Assembly: GCF_014645695.1 (NCBI RefSeq)
Contig: NZ_BMMF01000010.1
Coordinates: forward strand, 62,001-126,000
Direction of reading: 5' to 3'
DNA from: Salinarimonas ramus
Lineage (GTDB): Bacteria > Pseudomonadota > Alphaproteobacteria > Rhizobiales > Beijerinckiaceae
DNA length: 64,000 nt
The notes under the pieces were generated by a model. The model saw nothing but the letters and a program-made list of their open reading frames with translations, had not been told where the DNA came from and searched no databases. Each line of letters opens with the position of its first letter. The first letter of the stretch is position 1. Of the stretch, positions 23,596 to 32,336 are shown piece after piece. The translations under genes and the position numbers were made by a program.

Positions 23596-25218
23596 TCAGG
23601 CCGCGAGCGTCTTGGGCCGGCGGACCTTGAACCAGGTCGCGACCATCAGGCGGGTGAGGGTATAGGCGGTGAAGACGGTCGTGATGATGCCCAGCGACAG
23701 CGTCACGGCGAAGCCGCGAACCGGGCCGGTGCCGAGGAAGAAGAGCACGGCGGCGGCGATCAGCGTCGTGATGTTGGCGTCGAGGATGGTGCCCAGCGCC
23801 CGCGAGAAGCCGGTGTCGAGGGAGGACACCGCCGAGCGCCCGAGGCGCTCCTCCTCGCGCACGCGCTCGAAGATCAGCACGTTCGAATCGACCGCCATGC
23901 CGATCGTGAGCACGATGCCGGCGATGCCGGGCAGCGTCAGCGTCGCGCCGAGCGCCGAGAGCAGCCCCAGGATGAGGACGACGTTGACCGTCAGCGAGAT
24001 CGTCGCGAGCACGCCGAAGAAGCCGTAGGACGCGACCATGAAGATCACGACGAGGAGAGCACCCACCGCGGCCGCGGTGATGCCGGCGCGGATCGAATCG
24101 GCGCCGAGCCCCGGCCCGACGGTGCGCTCCTCCACGATGGTCAAGCGCGCGGGCAGCGCGCCGGCGCGCAGCAGCACCGAGAGGTCGTTCGCCTCCTGCA
24201 CCGAGAACTGGCCCGAGATCTGGCCCGATCCGCCGGTGATGGGCGACTGCACCCGCGGGGCCGAGATCACCCGGTCGTCGAGCACGATGGCGAGCTGGCG
24301 GCCGACGTTGCGCGTCGTCGCGTCGCCGAAGCGCTGCGCGCCCGACACGTTGAAGCGGAAGTTGACGATGGGCTCGTTGGTCTGCTGGTCGAAGGCGGGC
24401 TGGGCGTCGATCAGGTCCTCGCCGCCCACGATGATCTGGCGCTCGACGGCGACGGGCTCGCCGGCGAGATCCTCGGAGGGCAGCATCTCGACGTCGCTGT
24501 CGCCCGGATTGGCGAGGAAGCGGAACTCGAGCTGCGCGGTCTCGCCGAGGATGGTCTTGAGGCGCTCGGGATCCTGCAGGCCCGGCACCTGGACGAGGAT
24601 GCGGTCCTCGCCCTGGCGCTGGATGTTGGGCTCCGTCGTGCCGAGCGCGTCGACGCGCTGGCGCAGCACCTCGATCGCCTGCGTCACGGCGCGCGACACG
24701 CGCTCGGTCACGCCGGGCTCGGTGAAGCTCGCGGTGACGAGCCCGCCGGGCCCCTCCGTCACCACCACGGCCGTGCCGACCTGGCCGATCGTGGCGCTCT
24801 CGAGCGGCACCTCCAGCTCGTCGAGGAGCGGCATCAGCTGGGCGCGGGCCGCGTCGTCCGGGACGCGCAGCTGGACGCCCTGGGTGGTCATCTGGATGCC
24901 GCCTTCGAGCGGCGTGCGGGTCTCGCGCAGGGCCTGACGGACCTGGTCGCGCAGGTTCTGCGCCTCGCGCCCCATCAGCTCCGCGACGTCCACCTCCAGC
25001 AGCACGTGCGAGCCGCCCTGCAGGTCGAGCCCGAGGACGATACCCTGCGTGGGCACGAGGAAGGAGGGCACGAAGCTCGGCGTCGCCGCGGCGAGCGCGT
25101 CGCGCTGGCTCTGCGAGAGCAGGTTCGGCATGGCCAGCAGCATGCCGAAGGCGACGGCCACCAGGATGGCGATCGTGGTCGAGGTCTTGAAGCGCAACAT
25201 TCCGCGAGGAACCTTCAT
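23596..25218 (-). CDS. secD: protein translocase subunit SecD
   Basis: A 540-residue SecD. It has an N-terminal span, a large periplasmic region (LGLDLQGGSHVLLEVD, then IQRQGEDRILVQVPGLQDPE), and five C-terminal spans with IVLTIGMAVDSNVLIFERVR. The start could also be the ATG six codons later (25198-25200, MLRFKTST), where many relatives begin. It is followed by secF and preceded by yajC (67 nt). Confidence 0.96.
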   Translation of the reverse strand: MKVPRGMLRFKTSTTIAILVAVAFGMLLAMPNLLSQSQRDALAAATPSFVPSFLVPTQGIVLGLDLQGGSHVLLEVDVAELMGREAQNLRDQVRQALRETRTPLEGGIQMTTQGVQLRVPDDAARAQLMPLLDELEVPLESATIGQVGTAVVVTEGPGGLVTASFTEPGVTERVSRAVTQAIEVLRQRVDALGTTEPNIQRQGEDRILVQVPGLQDPERLKTILGETAQLEFRFLANPGDSDVEMLPSEDLAGEPVAVERQIIVGGEDLIDAQPAFDQQTNEPIVNFRFNVSGAQRFGDATTRNVGRQLAIVLDDRVISAPRVQSPITGGSGQISGQFSVQEANDLSVLLRAGALPARLTIVEERTVGPGLGADSIRAGITAAAVGALLVVIFMVASYGFFGVLATISLTVNVVLILGLLSALGATLTLPGIAGIVLTIGMAVDSNVLIFERVREEERLGRSAVSSLDTGFSRALGTILDANITTLIAAAVLFFLGTGPVRGFAVTLSLGIITTVFTAYTLTRLMVATWFKVRRPKTLAA

Positions 25219-25285
25219 CTTGCGCCGCGGCGCCGTGCCGAGGCGCGGGGTCGGCAGGGCCCTGTGCCGGCCCTGCCGCGCGACC

Positions 25286-25627
25286 TTACTTGTCGATCTT
25301 CACCGGCTCGCTCTTCGAGCGCACCTCGGTCACCATGCCGCGGATGATGCGTACGCGCACGCCCTCGGCGATCTCGACCTCGATCTCCGCGTCGTCGACG
25401 ACCTTGGAGATCTTGCCGACGATGCCGCCGGAGGTGACGACCTGGTCGCCGCGGCGCAGCGCCTTGACCATCTCCTGATGCGCCTTCACCCGCTTCTGCT
25501 GCGGGCGAATGATCAGGAACCACATGATGACGAAAATGAGGATGAAGGGGACGAGCTGGAGGAAGATGTCCCCGCCGCCGGCGCCCGCGCCCTGTGCGTA
25601 AGCTGGAGTGATCACACGCTGCTCCAT
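25286..25627 (-). CDS. yajC: preprotein translocase subunit YajC
   Basis: A 113-residue YajC with one membrane segment (about 23-42, FLQLVPFILIFVIMWFLIIR) followed by the signature RPQQKRVKAHQEMVKALRRG and a small beta domain (GDQVVTSGGIVGKISKV). The start at 25625-25627 gives the family length; a longer frame upstream adds 58 non-conserved residues. First gene of the yajC-secD-secF operon. Confidence 0.95.
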   Translation of the reverse strand: MEQRVITPAYAQGAGAGGGDIFLQLVPFILIFVIMWFLIIRPQQKRVKAHQEMVKALRRGDQVVTSGGIVGKISKVVDDAEIEVEIAEGVRVRIIRGMVTEVRSKSEPVKIDK

Positions 25628-25875
25628 TGGGAAGCTCGCGGCGCGGCCCGCACCCTCCGGCGCAAATCGATGAGGCACGCATCCGCTCGATGAGGTCGGA
25701 AAGCGGCGCGGACTATAGCGAGCGAGCGCGCGAAAGCAATTCGCTTGCAGCGTCTTCGGATGCGCGACGTCGAGCCCCATCCCGGGAAGGACGGCGTCCA
25801 TCCCGATGGAACGCCGCCACCCAGCCCGCCGTTGTGCTCTGCGCGTAGGCCCGCGCGCGACCCCTGGGAGCGCGG

Positions 25876-26499
25876 ATGGACGCGATATCGCAAAACCGCG
25901 AGGACACCGCTCCGACGGTCCCGGCGCTGCGCCTGAAGGAGCGGCTGACCTACGAGTTCGGGCCGCTCGTCGCCTTCTTCATCGGCAACCAGGTCGGCGG
26001 CATCTTCGTCGGCACCGGGATCTTCATGGGCGCGACGGTGCTCGCGCTCCTCGCGAACTTCCTGCGCGAGCGCCGGCTGCCGGTCACCCCCCTCGCCTCG
26101 ACCCTCGTCGTCCTCGCCTTCGGCGGCGCGAGCCTGCTGGCCGAGGAGGCCTGGATCATCATGGTCCGGCCGTCGGTGATGAACGGCTTCTACGCCCTCG
26201 TCCTGCTCGGCGGGCTCATCGCGGGGCGGCTCGTGCTGCGGGCTGTGATGCACCGCTCGCTCGTCCTGTCGTCGGACCGCGCGTGGCGCGTGCTCACCCG
26301 GCGGGCGATCGCCTATCTGACGCTGCTCGTGATTCTCAACGAGATCACCTGGCGCTATTTTCCGGTGGACGTCTGGGTCGCGTTCAAGACCTTCGCGGTC
26401 CTGCCCATGAACCTCGCCTTCATCGCCGCGCAGGTGCCGTTCGTGCGCCGGCATCGGGCAGCTTCGCCCGCGCCGGGCGATGATCCAGCGCCTCGCTGA
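25876..26499 (+). CDS. septation protein A homolog (YciB/IspZ)
   Basis: A 207-residue inner-membrane protein with five or six spans and the family pattern LTYEFGPLVAFFIGNQ near the N-terminus and ILNEITWRYFPVDVWVAFKT toward the C-terminus. YciB/IspZ proteins affect envelope integrity and cell division; the biochemical role is not settled. The last 80 nt overlap the 3' end of the convergent dienelactone hydrolase gene, and its C-terminal residues (RAASPAPGDDPAPR) look non-conserved. Confidence 0.88.
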   Translation: MDAISQNREDTAPTVPALRLKERLTYEFGPLVAFFIGNQVGGIFVGTGIFMGATVLALLANFLRERRLPVTPLASTLVVLAFGGASLLAEEAWIIMVRPSVMNGFYALVLLGGLIAGRLVLRAVMHRSLVLSSDRAWRVLTRRAIAYLTLLVILNEITWRYFPVDVWVAFKTFAVLPMNLAFIAAQVPFVRRHRAASPAPGDDPAPR

Positions 26500-27403
26500 G
26501 GAACTCGGACAGACGCGCGTCGGTCTTGGCCATCACGCCCTCGTCGCGCAGCATGTGGTAGCCGCGCGGATCGGCATTGGCGGTCAGCGCGAGCGTGCGC
26601 GAGACCCGCCCCGTGATGGGAAGGCGCGTACGCAGGTCGCGCAGCTGGTTGCCGCGGTCCACCGCGAAGCGGCAGGAAAACAGCGAGAAGCGCACGAACT
26701 TCTTCTCGAGATTCTCCGAATCCCATTGGTGGTAGGTGTCCGGGAAGAGGTGGAAGCCCACCCGCGAGCCACCCCGGCGAAGGTCCTCGGCGATCTCCTC
26801 CGAGCGCTTCGGGTCGACGTTGCGGTCGAGGGCACCCAGGAAGATCTCGACGGGCGCTCCCGTGGTGGTCGGATCGTCGAAGCGCGGCACCGAGCAGCCG
26901 TAATAGCTCACGTGCCCGGCGAAGCGCAGGCCGTCCGCCCCGAACAGCTCCGCCATCTGGCGATAGGCGGCGAGCACGGAGATCATGCCGCCGTAGGAGA
27001 AGCCCATCACCGCGACGCGGTCCGGGTCGACCATGGGCAGGCTCGCGAGGTGCGCGAGCGCGGCATAGGCGTCGGCGAGCATCATCGTCTCGGTGACATG
27101 GAGCGCGCGCAAGGTGTGGTTCGAGTAGGCGGCGCCGCGGCTGCCGAACGTGTCGACCGCGAGCGCGACGTAGCCCTCGTCCGCGAGGCGCTTGGCGTAG
27201 CGCAGCTCGCGCTCGGCGATGATGCCGCCGAGCCCCGGCAGGATCACCACGGCCGGCCGGCTCTTGGCGCGCGCGACCGCGGTCGGCGTCGAGAGGAAGC
27301 CCTTCGCCGTCGTGTCGGGCGCGTCGCCGCGCACCATGTCGCCCAGCGTGAAGGGGCTCTTCGTCGGGAAGGTGATCTCGGTCGGGGCGGTGATCTCGGC
27401 CAT
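26420..27403 (-). CDS. dienelactone hydrolase family protein
   Basis: A 327-residue alpha/beta hydrolase. The nucleophile elbow is GFSYGG (134-139, Ser136), so serine replaces the cysteine of classic dienelactone hydrolases. The acid is probably in GALDRNVDP and the histidine in FPDTYHQWD. No signal peptide. The start at 27401-27403 (MAEITAPTEI) lies 55 nt after the GH3 stop, so it may be the third gene of the acylase-GH3 cluster. An extra C-terminal region (about 260-327) exceeds the usual 230-250 residues; its last part overlaps ispZ in antisense. Confidence 0.85.
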   Translation of the reverse strand: MAEITAPTEITFPTKSPFTLGDMVRGDAPDTTAKGFLSTPTAVARAKSRPAVVILPGLGGIIAERELRYAKRLADEGYVALAVDTFGSRGAAYSNHTLRALHVTETMMLADAYAALAHLASLPMVDPDRVAVMGFSYGGMISVLAAYRQMAELFGADGLRFAGHVSYYGCSVPRFDDPTTTGAPVEIFLGALDRNVDPKRSEEIAEDLRRGGSRVGFHLFPDTYHQWDSENLEKKFVRFSLFSCRFAVDRGNQLRDLRTRLPITGRVSRTLALTANADPRGYHMLRDEGVMAKTDARLSEFLSEALDHRPARAKLPDAGARTAPARR

Positions 27404-27458
27404 GTCTCGTCGTCCTCGCGCATCGTGGTCGGGCCTCGCGGCACCGCCACGGCGAGGA

Positions 27459-29006
27459 TCAACGGCCGGGCGAAACCCGCGTTCCCGCGCCTGCGAAGCG
27501 TTCGAGCCCCGCGAGCAGCGCCGGATCGGTGATGACGCGCGGCGGCTTGTTCTGCCCGCCGAGCTTGCCGCGCGAGCGCATCCAGCCCTCGAAGGCACCC
27601 CGCGGCGCGCAGAGGAGCGCGGGCGCGTCGAGCTGGCGCGCGTCGCGATGGGCGGCGTAGTCGGCGTTCTCGCGAGCGAGCGCGGCGTCGATGGCGTCGC
27701 GCAGCGCCCGCGCCCGCGCCGGCGGCAGCGCGCCCTCCACGCACTCGACGACGAAGAGGTGGTGATCGCCCGCCTCCCCTTGCGCGCGGTGGCGCGCGCC
27801 CACCGCGATCTCGACGAGCCCGACGCCCACCTCCCGCGCCGCGTCGGCGACGGCGCGGTCGATCTCGGCGCCGGTCAGGTGCTCGCCGAAGGCCGACAGC
27901 GTGAAGGCGGTGCGCCCGGCGAAGACGATGCGCGGCGGGTCCCTCGAGACGAGCCGCACGAGATCGCCCACCTCGTAGGCCCACAGCCCCGCATTCGTGG
28001 AGACGACGAGGGCGTAGTCGACGCCGAGCTCCGCATCGGCGAGCGAGACGCGGTCCGGTGCGCGCGTGCCGAGAGTCTCGGGGCGCACGAGCTCGTAGTA
28101 AATGCCGTTGTCGACGAGAAGGCGCAGGCCCGCCTCGGGCGTGCCGTCCTGGATCGCGAAGAAGCCCTCGCTCGCGGGATAGACCTCCTGGAGGCGGATC
28201 GACGTGCCCTCGACGAGCCGCGCGAAGCGCTCGGCATAGGGCGCGAAGGCGACGCCGCCGTGGATGATCACCTCGAGATCCGGGAAGAAGCCGGAGAGGC
28301 GCTCGCCCCGCGCCGGGTTCATGCGCGCGAGCGTCTCGAAGAAGGCGAGAAGCCAGGTCGGCGTGCCCGAGATCGCGCGGATGTCCTCGCGCAGCGAGGC
28401 GGGGGCCAGCGCCGCGATCTTGCGCTCCCAGCTCTCCTCGAGCGCCAGCCGCTCGGGCGGGAAGGTCCGCGGGCGGGCGTAGAAGGGCACGGTCGCCGCC
28501 GCGATGCCGGAGAGATCCCCGGCGCGCACGCCGGGCGCCAGCGTCTCCAGCGCCGTCGAGCCGCCGAGCATGAAGCTCTTGCCCGCGAGCACCCGCGAGC
28601 GCGGGTTCATGCCCAGGTGATGGACGAGGATGTCGAGCGCCGCGCGGCGGTTCGCGGCGACCATCTCGCGGCTGACGGGGATGTACTTCGTCCGGCCGGT
28701 GGTCGTCCCCGAGGAAAGCGCGAAGAACGGCATCTTCCCCGGCCAGGTCGCGTCGCGCAGGACGGGGAAGTCCTCCTGCCAGTAGCGCGCCCAGAAATCC
28801 TCGTAGCCACGCACCGGGACGCGCGCGGCGAAGTCCTCCGACGTTCGGATCTCGGAGAAGCCGTGCGCGCGGCCGAAGCGGGTCTTCTCGGCACGACGGA
28901 CGAGCGTGGCGAGGGTGCGCGCCTGCGCGGCGATCGGGTCCTCGCGGTCGAGCACCCGGCGCCGGCGCGCGGCATAGGCCCTCAGGAGGGGGGTCGCGTC
29001 GAGCAT
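27459..29006 (-). CDS. GH3-family acyl-acid-amido synthetase
   Basis: A 515-residue member of the GH3 family, relatives of plant enzymes that adenylate a carboxylic acid and join it to an amino acid. The phosphate-binding motif SSGTTTGRTKYIP is at 98-110 and the second motif YPASEGFFA follows near 280. The C-terminal subdomain reads GEHLTGAEIDRAV. The start (29004-29006, MLDATPLLRA) lies inside the 3' end of the penicillin-acylase-family gene (25-nt overlap), so the two are translationally coupled. The acyl and amine substrates are unknown. Confidence 0.88.
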   Translation of the reverse strand: MLDATPLLRAYAARRRRVLDREDPIAAQARTLATLVRRAEKTRFGRAHGFSEIRTSEDFAARVPVRGYEDFWARYWQEDFPVLRDATWPGKMPFFALSSGTTTGRTKYIPVSREMVAANRRAALDILVHHLGMNPRSRVLAGKSFMLGGSTALETLAPGVRAGDLSGIAAATVPFYARPRTFPPERLALEESWERKIAALAPASLREDIRAISGTPTWLLAFFETLARMNPARGERLSGFFPDLEVIIHGGVAFAPYAERFARLVEGTSIRLQEVYPASEGFFAIQDGTPEAGLRLLVDNGIYYELVRPETLGTRAPDRVSLADAELGVDYALVVSTNAGLWAYEVGDLVRLVSRDPPRIVFAGRTAFTLSAFGEHLTGAEIDRAVADAAREVGVGLVEIAVGARHRAQGEAGDHHLFVVECVEGALPPARARALRDAIDAALARENADYAAHRDARQLDAPALLCAPRGAFEGWMRSRGKLGGQNKPPRVITDPALLAGLERFAGAGTRVSPGR

Positions 29007-31270
29007 GCCGGGATCGCCGTGAGATGCGAAAATTCGCGCGCCACCCCCGCCTCGCTCATGGGCAGCGCCATCGCCCTCCCCTCGCGCCACAGCGGCAGCT
29101 GGTCGAGCAGGGTCTCGCTGCCGAGCCAGCCGTCCTGGCCCGTCAGCAGCACGCCGAGCGCGCTATCCTCGGCTCCGAGGTCGCAGGCGAAGCGGGCGAT
29201 GGAGCCGTAGAAGGCGCGGTGCGGGCGCGGCACGGCGGGATGCGCCGTCTTCATGACGGCGTCCGACGTGCCGCCCACCGACATGTCGGCGAAGACCAGC
29301 CGCCGGCCCACCAGCGGCAGGCCGCCCAGCACGTGCGCGAGCCTCAGGCGATGGATGTCGCCCCAGGTCGCGTGGCGTTTCAGCTCGCCCGCCGTCGCGA
29401 CGAGCGCCTCGGCCACGGCGGTGACGAGCTCGGTGCGCGGCTCGTGCAGGTCGCGCGCGATGAGCGTGCGCGCCGTGAAGAGCGCACCGTAGAAGGCGCG
29501 CTCGGTCTGCGAATGGTAGTGCGCGCTCACGTGCGCCACGAGGAGCTCGAAGGCGAGCGCCCCGCGCGAGGTCTCGGGGTAGGACCCGTCCCAGTCGACC
29601 AGCAGCGGCACGACCTCCCCGCGGGCGGAGAGCACCTCCTCCCGCGACGGCCCGCCGGCGCCGGGCGCCCGCTCCCCCGCTGCCTTGACGAGACGCAGCA
29701 GGCGATCGCGCAGCTCGAGCGCGCCGGGCACGGTGACGTCGCGCTGGAGCGCCGTCATGGTCTCGAGCGTCACCGGCCGCGCGGCGGCGAGGACGCTCGC
29801 GATGCGCTCGACCCGGTCCACCGGCGAGTAGAAATGGGCGAGCGGGGCAGGCCCCTCCTCCGGCCGGTCGTTGGCGGAGACGACGAAGCCGCGGGGCGGA
29901 TCGCGCTCGGGCGGGAAATCCTTGGCGGTGACGAAGTCCCGCCAATGCTCCAGCGCATCGGGCTTCGAGACGAGATCGGCGAGCGGCGCATGCGGGCGGC
30001 GCGGCAGCTTCGCCGCGATCTGCTTGCCGATGCCGCCCGAGCGCTCGGCGACGATCCAGTTCTGGCCGGGCACCGCCATGCCGTCGGCCGCCTCGCGGAA
30101 CTCCGCGAAGCTGCGCGCGCGGTTGAGCGCGAGCATCGAGGAGAGCTCGTCGGAGGGCTCGTGCCCGACCCAGCGCAGCGCGTAGGTGGCGTTCATCGGC
30201 ACGGCGTCGGAGACGATGGGCCCGTAACGGCTGGTGCGGATCGCCACCGGCTCGTCGCGCCCGCCACGCACGCGGATCGTCTCGGTGCGCGTGTCGAAGG
30301 GCTCGAACATCAGCCCCGAGAGGTCGAAGAGATCGGAGGACGCCGTGTGCGGCGCCGTCCCACCCCAGGCGAGGTCGGGATTGCGGCCGAAGGCCGTGAA
30401 AGGCAGGCCCGGCAGCTGGAAGCCGACGCAATGGTAGCTCGGCGATCTGTAGCCGGCGCATAGCCAGATGTTCGGCACCGAGATCGGCAGGTGCGGATCG
30501 CCCGCGAGCAGCGCCGAGCCGCTGGCGCTTTGATCCGCGTGGACCGCCCAGGCGTTCGAGCCCTTGAGCGAGGCGCCGAGCGTCGAGGCGAGCATCGTCT
30601 CGAGGTCGAAGCCCGCGAGATTCGCGATCGTCCCCGTGCCGTGGGCGAGGAGCTTGTCCCAGAGGTCGGGCCAGCCGGGCTCGCGCCGCAGCGGGATGAG
30701 CCGCAGCCAGATCACCCAGTTCACGTCCGCCACGGCCGCACGGCCCACGGCCATGACGTCGGCCGCGGTCCAACGCTCGCGCGACAGGCCGAGCAGGGGG
30801 AAGTCCGGCGGGTCCTGGGCGGCGTTGTCGACGACGTGGTTGATGCCGTCGACGAAGCCGTCGAGCCACTCCTTCGTCTCCGGCGGCTGCATCTCGAGGA
30901 TGCCGGGCACGGCCTTCGCGATGCCGAGCGTGCGCAGCGCGCGGTCGACGTCGATCGCCGCCGGTCCCGCCATCTCGGCGACGCGGCCGTAGGCGACCTT
31001 GCGCAGGACCTCGAGCTGGGTGAGCCGCAGATGCGCGTGCACGGCGCCCAGAGCCACGGCGCAGTCGCGGTCCGTGCGCGCCGTGATCCAGGGCACGTGA
31101 TGACCGTTCCAGCGGATAACGACGGGCTCCGCGACGGGCAGCCCGTCGGCGGGGAACATGGCCAGGCGCTCCGCTGCGGATCGTGCAGTCGGCTTTCCGC
31201 GGGCGAGGATCGCACGCGACAGGAGGGCGAAGGAGCGCGCGAGGCGCAGGGCATGGACGAACTTGGGCAC
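28982..31270 (-). CDS. penicillin acylase family Ntn hydrolase
   Basis: A protein of about 762 residues that cleaves an amide bond by family. The sequence runs alpha-subunit region, then KGSNAWAV, where the serine (238) would become the N-terminal nucleophile of the beta subunit after self-processing. Later motifs (LLAGDPHLPISVPNIWL, FGRNPDLAWGGTAP) match the beta subunit. No signal peptide or span is visible, unlike secreted penicillin acylases, so it may be cytoplasmic. The start is uncertain: GTG at 31268-31270 keeps the basic helix VPKFVHALRLARSFALL seen in relatives; ATG at 31157-31159 gives 725 residues. First gene of the acylase-GH3-hydrolase cluster. Confidence 0.85.
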   Translation of the reverse strand: MPKFVHALRLARSFALLSRAILARGKPTARSAAERLAMFPADGLPVAEPVVIRWNGHHVPWITARTDRDCAVALGAVHAHLRLTQLEVLRKVAYGRVAEMAGPAAIDVDRALRTLGIAKAVPGILEMQPPETKEWLDGFVDGINHVVDNAAQDPPDFPLLGLSRERWTAADVMAVGRAAVADVNWVIWLRLIPLRREPGWPDLWDKLLAHGTGTIANLAGFDLETMLASTLGASLKGSNAWAVHADQSASGSALLAGDPHLPISVPNIWLCAGYRSPSYHCVGFQLPGLPFTAFGRNPDLAWGGTAPHTASSDLFDLSGLMFEPFDTRTETIRVRGGRDEPVAIRTSRYGPIVSDAVPMNATYALRWVGHEPSDELSSMLALNRARSFAEFREAADGMAVPGQNWIVAERSGGIGKQIAAKLPRRPHAPLADLVSKPDALEHWRDFVTAKDFPPERDPPRGFVVSANDRPEEGPAPLAHFYSPVDRVERIASVLAAARPVTLETMTALQRDVTVPGALELRDRLLRLVKAAGERAPGAGGPSREEVLSARGEVVPLLVDWDGSYPETSRGALAFELLVAHVSAHYHSQTERAFYGALFTARTLIARDLHEPRTELVTAVAEALVATAGELKRHATWGDIHRLRLAHVLGGLPLVGRRLVFADMSVGGTSDAVMKTAHPAVPRPHRAFYGSIARFACDLGAEDSALGVLLTGQDGWLGSETLLDQLPLWREGRAMALPMSEAGVAREFSHLTAIPACSTRPPS

Positions 31271-31377
31271 GGCATCGACGGAACGACGCGGGTGCTGCGC
31301 CGGTTCCGGTGGGGATCGCACGTGGCGGGCGGCGCCCGCGGGTGCTATCCTGCCGCGCCTCGCCACGGAAAGACCAG

Positions 31378-32286
31378 ATGGCCCGTACGCCGTTCTCGCA
31401 AGACGAACTCGCGATCGTCCGCCGCGCCTTCGCCCGGCAGATGACGGCGCTCCTGCGCCGCCCCTTCCCCGCCCTGGAGGAAGCCTTCGCGACGGAGCGG
31501 CGCGAGGCCTATCTCGGCCCGCCGCCCTGGCGCGTCGCCGTGCCGCCGGGGGGCTATCGCGAGGTCCCCGATCCCGATCCGGTGATCGCCTATCAGGACG
31601 TCCTCTTCGCGCTGGCCGAGGCACGCGGCGTCAACAACGGCAGCCCCTCGCTCCACGCCCGCTGGATCGGCGCGCTCTCGCCCAAGCCCGGCGATCGCGT
31701 GCTGCACGTGGGCGCGGGAACGGGCTACTACACCGCGCTGCTCGCGCGCTGCGTCGGCGAGAGCGGGCGCGTGCTCGGCATCGAGGTCGACCCCGCTCTG
31801 GCGGAGGCCGCGCGGCGAAACCTCGTGCACCTGCCCCAGGCGGAGATCGTCGCGGGCGACGGCGCGACGCATCCGGACGAGCTCGTCGACGCGGTCTACG
31901 TCAATGCCAGCGTCGAGCGCCCGGCGCCGCCCTGGCTCGACCGCCTCGCGCCGGGGGGCCGGCTCGTCTTCCCGCTGGGCGTACCCATGGAAGCGCGCGG
32001 GCGCGAGCCCTCGCGCTCCGGCGCCGGCGTCGGCCTCCTCGTCCAGCGCACGGGCGCGCGTTCCGCCATCCTCGCCGCCCGCTCGCTCGGCCCCGCCTAT
32101 TTCGTGCGTGCGGAGAGCGCGACGGACGCGCTCACCGTCTCGGCCGAGGAGCGCGAGATCCTGCGTACCGCTTTGAAGGCCGGCGGCGCCGAGTTCGTCC
32201 GCTCGCTGCGCTGGCGCATCCCGCCTTCGGCCAACGCCAACTGGCACGCGGGCGCCGACTGGTCCTTGTCCTACGAGGAGCCGTGA
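31378..32286 (+). CDS. protein-L-isoaspartate O-methyltransferase-like protein
   Basis: A 302-residue SAM-dependent methyltransferase. Motif I is VGAGTGYYTALLA (111-123), followed by GIEVDPAL and a PCMT-like APGGRLVFPLGV. Ahead of the methyltransferase fold are about 90 residues not typical of PCMT, and about 90 follow. The canonical PCMT role is to repair isoaspartyl residues, but a different substrate is possible. It diverges from the acylase gene (107-bp spacer) and lies 50 nt before the molybdoenzyme gene. A second, ordinary PCMT gene begins beyond the right edge. Confidence 0.75.
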   Translation: MARTPFSQDELAIVRRAFARQMTALLRRPFPALEEAFATERREAYLGPPPWRVAVPPGGYREVPDPDPVIAYQDVLFALAEARGVNNGSPSLHARWIGALSPKPGDRVLHVGAGTGYYTALLARCVGESGRVLGIEVDPALAEAARRNLVHLPQAEIVAGDGATHPDELVDAVYVNASVERPAPPWLDRLAPGGRLVFPLGVPMEARGREPSRSGAGVGLLVQRTGARSAILAARSLGPAYFVRAESATDALTVSAEEREILRTALKAGGAEFVRSLRWRIPPSANANWHAGADWSLSYEEP

Positions 32287-32336
32287 GCCGTCGCGCACCG
32301 CTTCCCGAGGCCCTCGTTCTCTGGCAGAGAGACGCC

